Shown in pieces: positions 55,111 to 64,000 of a stretch of 64,000 bases of DNA. The stretch lies in NCBI RefSeq assembly GCF_004664715.2, contig NC_051079.1, positions 55,453,660 to 55,517,659 of the forward strand, written 5' to 3'. The position numbers and the translations under genes are program-made. The notes beneath the pieces were generated by a model. That model was given only the letters and a program-made list of their open reading frames with translations, was not told where the DNA came from and did not search any database. Source of the DNA: Peromyscus leucopus. Its lineage: Eukaryota > Chordata > Mammalia > Rodentia > Cricetidae. Within the stretch, counting starts at the first letter, position 1; each line of letters begins with the position of its first letter.

Positions 55111-55277
55111 TCGACTCAAGTTTACAGGTGAAACTGTGAGGCTAAATATCTTTCAACCTATTTTGAAATTAAATTTGTGTCTTTGAACTTTGAAGGGCTG
55201 AACTCATTCCGTTGCTATGATCTTATTGTGTTATGTGGAAAGCGACTAATTATAATTGTTAAAATTAAAAACTAACC

Positions 55278-55588
55278 CCAAGGGATGGCCAAGTATGTAA
55301 AGTGTTTGCCCTACAAGCATGAAGACTGACTGGAATTTGATCTCCAGAATCCACATAAAAATGGTGGCTGCTTAAAATTTCAGTGTTGGGGAGGCAGAAA
55401 CAAGAGGATCCTCAAGGCCCTCTGGCTGGCCAGGCTAGCTTAATTACTGATTTTCAGGCCAATGAGAGTACCTGTCTCAAAGAAGGCAGATGCCTTTCTA
55501 TGTATGACACCCAAGGTTGTCCTCTGGCTCCAGTAAGCAAATGCCCATCCACAATACGCTCACACAGTCACACATGCAAAAAATAACT
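55278..55588 (+). mobile_element. B4 SINE, near full length
   Basis: ID-like head (agggatggccaagtatgtaa-agtgtttgcc, ctacaagcatgaagactgac), then a B1-like middle (gttggggaggcagaaacaag, tggccaggctagcttaatta, gagtacctgtctcaaag) and a ttgtcctctggctcc end with CACAC text. This order is diagnostic of B4. Confidence 0.88.
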
Positions 55589-56930
55589 TAAAGCCTTCCT
55601 ATGAGTTCAGGATACTGGCAATGTAGTTCTTTCCTGTAGTGGTGTCATGGCTGTGTGAGAAAAATTATTCACAGCTGATGGATGGGGCAGTTAATATGCA
55701 TTTAATGTATAAGTACATACTTTATGTATATATATTATTACATGTATTGATTTTATATTTCTGAGTAGCAGGTACTTTTTTGTTTTTGTTTTTGTTTTTG
55801 TTTTTTTTTTTTTGTAAACTTGGTGGTTTAAACCAGCACACTTGCTGATTTCCTCACTTTCTGTGGCGGAGCTGGCTGTCTTGTCTGGTGGTCTGTCTAG
55901 TACTCTGCTCAGCTCACTGTGCTCAGCTCTCGTTAGGGCTGAAGCTAAGATTATTGATAGGCCGTGCCTCTGCATGGGGAAGAATCCCCTTCCAGCCTGT
56001 TCATGTGGTTGACAGGATAAAATTTCTCATAACCGTAGGAATGACGGCCCCGTTCCCTTGTTTGCTGTCAGTGAGGATCACTCTCGGGTCCCAGAGGCCC
56101 CCTCAAGTCTGGCCATGTGTCCTCAGTCCCTTTTTAGCAGCCTTCTCCTTCTAAGCTAGCAAGACAGCCTCTCACTCCTGAGTTACAGTTTAGGAGTCTT
56201 ACATAAGGAGATAAGATGAAATGCTTGGTATCCTATTCTAGATTCTGTAGGTTCCAATATCAACAGGAAGGGGATGAATAAAAAATGGGAGGTGTTTGGC
56301 TCATGTGTTTGGGGTAGACCTCCACAGGAACCTCACAGGGTTCTTTATCAGTCCCTTTTTATCTGCATACCTGTGCATTGGTTGAGTATTGGGGAGTGAC
56401 ATATGGTAGGGACATGAGTTGAGGGACAAGGCTCTTGGAGAGTGCACGGTGGCACACAGATGACACAGATGGCTGCTGCCTCTACCTTGGACAGAATGTA
56501 TCCTACGTGCTGGCAGGCTGGGTGCTGAGAAGTACCCATTTCAGAAGACGCAGCGCTTTCCCTGAAATTGCTTCAGGAGGCAGTCACTGAAGGAGACACA
56601 GCAACGCGTCTAGACTGGATGACACACATGAGTGTGTTCACAAGTTGGGATAAGGGTGTTGGTGATAGGTAGTGGGAACTAGAAAACACCTGGAATACTA
56701 ACGATGCTTCACTATCTGGGTGGAGGACACAGAAAAATACTGTGCCTTGTGGATACAGTCACAGACATTATCTTCCTAGCTAGAGTTTCACTACTACACA
56801 GAATTAGATCTGTAGTGCCAAGAAGGGATGAGGTGCACTTAGACTAGCTTCCTTTTACTGTTGAAGATTAGGTGCCTTGAGTTAACTTCAGGTAATTGTA
56901 TTGTTAAGAAAGGAAAGTGGTCTTTTCAGC
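55589..56930. other. Unassigned sequence with T-rich tract
   Basis: A (TTTTTG)n tract at 55776-55814 precedes sequence with no recognised gene or repeat. Confidence 0.5.
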
Positions 56931-57292
56931 AGGCTGTGTGGAAGGCTAAAACAGGAGGATTTCCTTGAATCTGAGGCTAGCCTTAGTTTAAAAGGGAAGA
57001 TCTTATTTCAGAGAGAGAGAGAGGGAGAGAGAGAGAGAGAAAGGGAGAGAGAGAGAGAAAAGGAAGGAGAGAGAAAGGGAGGGAGGGGGAGAGAGAGTCC
57101 TACACTATGATGACTCAGTGGATTTAAGCACGTGATGTGCAGTTTGAGAACTTTAGTTTGGCCCCTACATCCCACCGTGGAAAGAGACTCCAGGAAGTTG
57201 TAGTCCTGCTTTTACCCACATGCCATGACATGCTTGTGCCTGCATTCACTTACACACATGCAACAATGACAAAATTTAAATAAAAAGAAAAA
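56931..57292 (+). mobile_element. B1-like and B3-like SINE remnants around a GA tract
   Basis: ggctaaaacaggaggatttc and aggctagccttagtttaaaa suggest a B1 right half up to the GA tract (57010-57098). From 57101 gatgactcagtggatttaag and gagactccaggaagttgtag suggest a B3-type SINE with an aaatttaaataaaaag tail. Confidence 0.6.
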
Positions 57293-60200
57293 AGTCTTGT
57301 CACAGACAAACTCACCTGTATGAATTTCAGAAGACAGCAAGTCCAAGATACTGTCTGTTGTTTGTGACTTCTCATTGAAGAAAAGGTTTCCATCTTTGGA
57401 GGTACAGTGTGCGTCTTTTGACGCAAAGATGAGAACTTGTCCCCAGGGGATCCTAGAAAAGACCTCAATTTAGTCCCATCCTTTACTCCAGATTTTTGGC
57501 TCTGATTCTCTTTTCCTCTGTAATACTTAATGTTTATGCTTGTATTTTCATGTTATTTATTTTGATATTTGTGCCTTATAGTGTGATGGCTCTCACATAT
57601 TTTTGGGAACTTGGGTTAGGGTAAGTTGAATGAGGAAAAAATCAAAAACCTGCTCACTGAAATTCTTTGTATTTCTTTTGGCCCTTCAGACTCAACATGG
57701 CAGCATCAGGCCCCACTCTCTGGTTAGTCTGTTTTTAAGACCCGACCTCAGGTTCTGTGTAGTGCAAAGGTGAGCAGAGTGTAAGACTCATTTTGATGCG
57801 TCTGAGGCAGAGTTTGTGATGGGCTGGTCCGTCGGAGGTGGTTGGCCGCTCTTAGGTTGCTTTTGTTTTTGTTTTGTGTGCCACTGGGCTTGGAAACTTG
57901 GGGTACACAGAGGTAGAATGTTTAGATGGTAACTACCGTTTAGAGGATAACTCCGTGTTTTTGGTGACTCTGACATCTTTAGTCTAAAGTTAGATTCAGG
58001 GCCAGCCCTGGTGGAGTCAGTCAAAGAAGATGCTGGAGGCACAAGGCTCCAGTTCGCTCCTTGCTCTTCCCCCAAGGATGCCCCTGTACCTCTGTGATGC
58101 TGACTCTTAAGAGTGATTTGATTGATTCGGACCCTGCCTAGTTGACAGACTTCATTTGGACATCATTCCTGGCATCAAATGAAAATATTTGATAATTTTC
58201 AGAAAGGTAAGAAGGTTCCATAAAGTTCTACACAGTTTCAAAGCGTTTTCTTTTTAATTTACCAAAAGTTGCTTATAACAAATCCCACACTAGTGTTCTT
58301 TGGGCCGGGACAGACCCTGATCTCTTCTATTCCATGCTTCTTCTCTATTGCCTGCTTGTGTGCCTGGTCTAGAATAGTATTTGTTGTACATCAAGCCAAC
58401 TCAATAAAACTTTTGTCAAATGACATTAATTGAGGATCTCCTTGGAAGGTCTCAGGGTACACATTATCTGGGCTTAAAAAAAATATATGATTGGGATTCA
58501 CTGAGGCTGATTTGGAGCACCATGAAGGATTGCAGGTACTTTTTCACTCATGTACACAAATACCTCGATTTAAACAGACTTTACAGGTTAGAGTCCCATT
58601 CTCCCCTCCAGCCCCCCTCCCCCTCCCCTGCAGGCCCCAACCCATACTGGTAAACATCAGGTGTTGCTTAGCAGCCTGTGTTCTACATCAGTGTGGGTGC
58701 AGTGCCTCTCTATATGGCCGAGTTGAGTTCAGTTTGTACATAGTTCTTTTCTGAGTGAATTTCCCTACCAGAAGTCTATACTCGTGGAGCCCTTTTGACC
58801 GACTCTCCCAGGGTAGATGGCAGGTATTCATAGGAGTGCCTGGTGCGCCTCGTGGATGTTTGTGCTTGGGAAATGTTTGTTTGCGTGATCTCTCTGTTAA
58901 CTGGATGGAACAGCGTGGCACTGGAGGATCCCTTGGTTCTGCTGACTTAATGTTGGTGATTTTCCTTCTGTGATTTGGCACACTTGTTACCAGCTTAAAG
59001 TCGGAGAAAGTCCTCTACCAAGGCCTGTGGAAGTGTGAATGCCCTTGACTTTCACATGCATTCTCCTTAAATTCACCCACCGAAGCCTAAAATTGTCTTC
59101 AAGGAGTTTTCTAAGTGAGTGAACATACCACTGAATTATGCCTCCAAAGGACTGTGAAATTTGATTTACAAAATTTTGGTAAAAGTAGCAATAATTCTTG
59201 AAAATTACATAAGTATCCGATTTCTCTCCTTATATGGGATTACCTCATTCTGTCAACTATTTTAAGCAACTTTCAAATTGGTAATGGAGAACCTTCTCTT
59301 GACTGCAGTACCGTATGTGGCTTTTAGGTTAAATGCGAAACTCGGTTCCTCCCCGCCAACGGGTGCCGCTGAAGAACTGCTCACCCTGGCCACACAAGTG
59401 CCTGTTGCGTCAGCTCCCCAGGCGCTCTCAAGCTGAGACTTCTGTTTCTGAGCTGCTGTCGGGACGGTCACACCTTTAAAATAGGTTCTTATGGCTGGCT
59501 GTCTTGGAATTTATATTTGCTCTGTTACTCGTAAAGCTTTGCGCCTTAAACAGCTCCCAGTCGGACTGTGAGACATTCCTAAGTGGTGAGCGCTCGGGAC
59601 AGGTGTCATTCTTTGTCCCTGCTCTGCGTTTCTGGGAGGGCCCCAGGAGGCTAAGAGTCTTGTCTTCACTGTACCATTTCTGTCTTTGAGTGTAGCGGAT
59701 TTATTTGGACTTGGCTTTGAAAATGGTTTTGACTCTCTATGTTTCAGTTGCTAAGCATTTTAGACAATTCAAGGGTCTTGAAGACTCCAAAGGCACATGC
59801 ACGCCCCTCGGCCACATAGCATTGGCAAGACGCAGACTTTGGCTCGAGTTTTACCCTTGCCAGTTCTATTCATTTTTTTTCACCCGAATAAGTTGTCATT
59901 TTGAATCTCAGCTTTTCTTACCTTCTGACGGGAGATTTATCTTACAGAATTATCTTTGAAATGCCTAATATATATTTCAGCATTTAATACATAGAAATGT
60001 ATAATGTATGTATATGTTAAATGCTCAGCAAAATGTCAGATATTTTCCATTCGGATATTAGCCAGCTGTCAGTCATGGATCCTGTATGGGAATTGGCAGG
60101 AAACAGAGGTGCTACTGTCTTCCTTCAGGGCCGAGCAGGTTTCCTAAAACACTGCATGAGGCATTTTGCTAGAGCCAGGTGTTATGAAATGGGTGAAGCG

Positions 60201-61063
60201 CAGGGCTGCTGATATGTAGGTGAAGAAATCATTAATTAAGGCGAGGTGGTGAGGACAGGGAGCCACTTTGAGAAACACTCAGCAATTAACCAATAACCCT
60301 ATTCCGCCATGCTTCTCTGGCCCGATCTTCCTATGATTGTGTTAAAAAGAAAAAAAAAAAAAATCAAGCTAAGATCAAAGGCCAGCAGTTCTGGGAGGAG
60401 TGTTTATGTACGAGTTGATCCTTTGTCGTGTACGAGGAAACAGATTGAACTGTGAGAATGTGACCATAGAAGAGCATTTAGGGTTGTGATATAAGCGAGA
60501 GCCCAAGGTGCCTCCACCTGAAGGAATAAACTTGGCCTTGGACTTAGACTCATGTGGAGGCTGCAGAGAGATGTCCCATGTGCGTGTGAAGCTGGGTAGT
60601 GATGGGTCCTTTCAAGTCGGTCATTTGGGAGGTGACAGTGGAGGTACCAGGAGTAGGAGGCCTGGGAGATCCCTTCTCTGTCCTGCTGGCTTCTCAGAGG
60701 ACTCCTGAATTCTTTCAGGACTTCATTCAGGATCACCCTTTGTCTGGAAGCCCCGCCTTTTTGCCTGTCCATCCCTATAGCTACCTCTGTGCAGTGCCTG
60801 AGAAATGGAATGGGAGAGCCTTAGCAAATCCCCCCCCCTATTTCCAACTTTGGGTTAAGAGTGACATTAAGAGAAGCAGAGACACGATGCAGGTGTAAGG
60901 AACACTGGACGCCTGTATCTGTAGTTTAGACTTGGAAATGTGAGCCAAGAAAAGAGGAAGGCTAGAAGGAAGAAAACCCATTTTCAGAAATGTATCACTA
61001 GCCTTCTGTCTGTGGCCTGAGACCTTGGGGGAAATTTCCCTGTTTCATTTTGCCATCCATTGT

Positions 61064-61066
<3 letters not shown>
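57293..61066. other. Unassigned, repeat-poor sequence
   Basis: About 3.8 kb with few recognisable repeats. AT-rich homeodomain-like text occurs near 60224-60300 (attaattaag, aaccaataac). Open frames up to 122 codons show no domain. Confidence 0.5.
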
Positions 61067-61114
<48 letters not shown>

Positions 61115-61118
61115 CGTG
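61067..61118. repeat. (TG)n microsatellite
   Basis: About 22 TG units ending in CGTG variants, at the tail side of the B4 to the right. Confidence 0.97.
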
Positions 61119-61390
61119 CAACTTCGAATGTCATTCTTTAGGCACTATCTACCTTTTCTTTTGAGACATGGTCTCTCACTGGTCTGGAACTTGCCAAGTA
61201 GGAGAGGTTGGCCAGCCAACAAGTCCCAGGGATCCACCTGTTTCTTTCTCTTCAGCGCTGGGGATTACAAGTCCATGCCACCCTGCACACCTTTAATTTT
61301 TTTTTAAAAAAATTATTTTACATGATTCTGGGGATTGACTTGAGGTCTTCATGCTTGCAAGGCAAGACGTGTCGCCTCAGCCCTCTGGCC
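61119..61390 (-). mobile_element. B4-type SINE
   Basis: gagacatggtctctcactgg, gcgctggggattacaagtcc-atgccacc, ctggggattgacttgaggtc and catgcttgcaaggcaagacg follow antisense B4 (tail left, ID-like head right). Confidence 0.8.
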
Positions 61391-62231
61391 TTCTGTTGCC
61401 AAATGACACGTGCCTTCACCAAGCAGACGCGTACAATTGTAACCGAAAAGTGCCTTTAACAGATTCCTCTCAATTCAAGTGTGCCTGCAGCCTCATCAGT
61501 TGATCACAGCGTTGTCAAACTTCTAAAAAAAGCTAGCAAATTTTCCACCTAACATTTTTCTCTGTGGGGGAGGTTAGGGTGTGGGTGTGGGGGAAAGAGT
61601 ATAAAAATAAGACTTTTAGAGATTCTAGGTTGCTTGGTGTCGTTTGTATTTTTCCATGGTGCCGGAGGTTAGAAATAGAACTGCTTTTTATGGGATTCTC
61701 AGCAGCAGCTTGCAAACTTGCTTTCGTGGGTTTGGTCTGTCTGTGTGGGTGAGGTAGCTGCTGCAGCATGGTGTCTTTCGGGGCAGCGCCTGGCATCCTG
61801 CTCCAGGACTTTCTTCTCTGCGCCCCCCCCAACACTTTCCCCTGCCCCCCCCAGTTCCCCTACCCTGCCTCCCCACTTGGTATCACCCGGATGAGCAGCA
61901 CTGGAGTGTAAAATGTGCTTTGCCAGGGTCAGGTTCTCAGAGCTTGCTTGTGGCAACTGATGCCAGTTGTAACAGACTGTGTCTCAGCAGTCCCTGCAAA
62001 GTCACACTTGGTGCGTCTGTGAGGGTATTTGCTGGGAGGACATGCCCTTCAAAGAAAGCGACCTCCTAAAGTCTTGATTTTGGTGGTGTACATGGACCAG
62101 CCTTTCAAAAAAGCGTCATTGTAGAGTTGAATGATTCTTCCAAGTTCTTCCAAATGGAAGTCATTTGCTGAGTCCTTTTTGGATTCAATATCGAAAGGGC
62201 AGGAAGATGGACCAATCTATTTTTTTTTTTT
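61391..62231. other. Unassigned sequence with C-rich tract
   Basis: No gene seen. C-rich tract at 61823-61860 described in the findings. Confidence 0.5.
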
Positions 62232-62528
62232 TTAAATCTGTGTATGTGTGTTGATGTAAGCGTGGGAATGCCCATGCCATGGTTTGCATGTGGGCTGGAG
62301 AACAGCCTTGGATGTTGTTCATAGTCTTCCACTATGATACAGGGTTTCTGGTTTGTTGCTACATACACCAAGCTAGTTGGCTCTGGAGCTTCTGGGATTC
62401 TCCTGTGTCCACATTTTCGTCTCTGTTGGGAACCCTGAGATTACAGACATGTGCGATGCCTGGATTTCCATGAGTTTTAGGGATACTTTAGGGATGTATG
62501 CTTTACTCAGTGAACTATCTCCTTAGCC
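62232..62528 (-). mobile_element. B4-type SINE
   Basis: gaatgcccatgccatggttt-gcatgtggg, ctatgatacagggtttctgg, aaccctgagattacagacat and ttactcagtgaactatctcc follow antisense B4 end to end, moderately diverged. Confidence 0.8.
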
Positions 62529-62899
62529 CCAAAACAGTGTGTTTTGACTCTGAGGGAACTAGAGGCATCTGTGAATTCCTTGGTATCATCTCCAGTGCTG
62601 GGAGAATGTTAGGGCTTTGATGGGATTCTTGGGAAGACTTTGGTCTCCCCAGAGGTAGAAGCATTTTCAAGCAGGCGGTGTGAAGGTCATTAGAGAAATC
62701 ATTTTAATGCTGGTCATGTGTGAGATGTCCTGAGTGTGGGCAGAGGATGTTGTAGGCAAGATTGAAGGGGACAGGCAGGGAAACCGAAGAGATTTGATTG
62801 TCGACCACGTGATGTCACAACACAAACGCGACTGGTCAGATGTGTCACCTGGTAAAATAGGTACATCTGAGCAACACTAAATGAACTCAGCAGGTTATA
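62529..62899. other. Unassigned non-coding sequence
   Basis: No gene or repeat seen. Confidence 0.5.
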
Positions 62900-63052
62900 G
62901 TTATATATTTATTCATTTATGTATGTAACAATAATAATACAGAAAAGGACTTGAGGAGGGAGTGGGGGCCCATAGAAGGGACGGAGGGAGGGAGAAATGA
63001 TGTAACATATAGTACACATAAAGGAAATAAAAATACATTTAATAAAAAAAAG
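62900..63052 (+). mobile_element. Short L1 3' end with A-tail
   Basis: gaaaaggacttgaggaggga-gtgggggcccat, gggacggagggagggagaaa and tgatgtaaca...ataaaaatacatttaataaaaaaaa match the 3' terminus of rodent L1. It is 5'-truncated to about 150 bases. Confidence 0.75.
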
Positions 63053-64000
63053 TGTCAACTAGTCCTTTTCTAAGTAGGCTTTCTACTTCAGTGACATATT
63101 TGTTTTTGTTTTGGTCTTGATTCCTGCCCCAGGCTATTTGATGATGCTAGCTAGCTATTTAGTAAGCGGAGTGCTTAGGAGAGATGCCTACTCTACACTA
63201 AGTGTCTGAGGTCTGTTTAGCTCAGACAGATGCACAATAAACAGTTTTTCTTCCTTCTCCTGGGGCCTGAATTGCTGCTGCTTTCGACATTTCATCTGCA
63301 TATCTTTCTTGGAATGTGGGTGTTGTGATAAAGAAGTCAGGGCTGTGTAGTCGTCCAAAGGACAGTAGACTCATCCCCAGGAGCATCTTATGGCGTCAGT
63401 TTTCTTCGCAGGTTATTTATAGGTAGGGCCTGGGGTGCTTTGCTATGTTACTTTCAGTCTGATGAAGTTTTGTTTGGAAGACCATCTTCCTGAATAACCG
63501 TGTGGATAATTTACAAATACAGTAATTACAGTTGGCAAATGCGTCGGAAACTGTCTTAGGACATCAGGATTGGTGTGCCTAATATGTGGGACATGTGATC
63601 CACGTAGGAAGAGTGCTTTTCTTTTGGGTCCACAGAGGTGGTCAAGGAACAAAGAAGCCTAACCACTGCCCTGCTGCTGGTTTTCTAGGGCTGAGTACAA
63701 AGGCTGTCCCTGGATGCCAGTAGACGTAGCTGGGTACAGGGTGCTTGGGAAGAAAGGTGAAGCTGTGTGGAAAGGAAAGTGTTAAACTACAAAGCATTGG
63801 AGTGTTCTGTATCTTTTATCCTGTAGGGAGTGGAGAAGCGTTGAAAGCTTTTCAGGGAAGATGATGTCTTTAGGTGTGCATTGAGGAAGCTGAGTCTGGT
63901 GGCCAAGAGGAGTAAGCGGCTCGGAGCCTAGAGAACCAGGATGAGCTAGGATGAGGCTAGAGGTGAGGTGTGTAAACTGAAATGATGAAAAGAGGGCTTG
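63053..64000. other. Unassigned non-coding sequence
   Basis: No gene or repeat recognised to the window end. Confidence 0.5.

Overview
The window reads as non-coding nuclear DNA from a rodent, most likely a cricetid (hamster, vole or deer-mouse group). The evidence is repeat content: B1, B2, ID and B3/B4-type SINEs, MaLR LTRs, rodent-type L1 ends, and an intact B1 at 19822-19988 whose inner segment (gctttgcgcctttcctggga on the + strand) is the form I associate with cricetids rather than mouse or rat. Older eutherian repeats (MER20, MIR) are also present. The species cannot be fixed from this window alone. No open reading frame resembles a cellular protein, no CpG island or spliced gene is visible, and no tRNA, rRNA or CRISPR array was found. 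It is best read as intergenic or deep intronic sequence.

Layout. 1-13 kb: mostly unassigned sequence with an ERV solo LTR (2247), a MaLR LTR (3130), a B1 (3592), an ID element with GGAA repeats (7729) and two AT-rich motif clusters that could be regulatory (5789 and 12060). 13-19 kb: an L1 3' end, a MaLR LTR split by TG repeats, and an ERV cluster. That cluster has a minus-strand LTR with polypurine tract at 16053, a plus-strand LTR with primer-binding site at 17915 that has a duplicated leader on both sides, and another solo LTR at 18687. 19-31 kb: a young B1, several MaLR LTRs (one carrying a 16-copy 17-bp minisatellite), and many SINEs and CA/GA microsatellites. 31-40 kb: unassigned sequence with MER20, MIR, B2, a 44-A tract and a MaLR LTR interrupted by B2. 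40-41 kb: an ERV LTR beside a 3' L1 fragment. 41-50 kb: mainly unassigned. 50.4-55.1 kb: a decayed L1 on the minus strand that still shows 5' region, ORF1, endonuclease, reverse transcriptase and 3' UTR in order. 55-64 kb: B4/B3 SINEs, unassigned sequence and a short L1 tail.

No genes work together here. The history visible is layered transposition (SINEs into LTRs, LTRs into SINE tails and TG tracts) followed by tandem-repeat expansion. All family assignments were made by eye, and boundaries without a target-site duplication or terminal motif are approximate to tens of bases.
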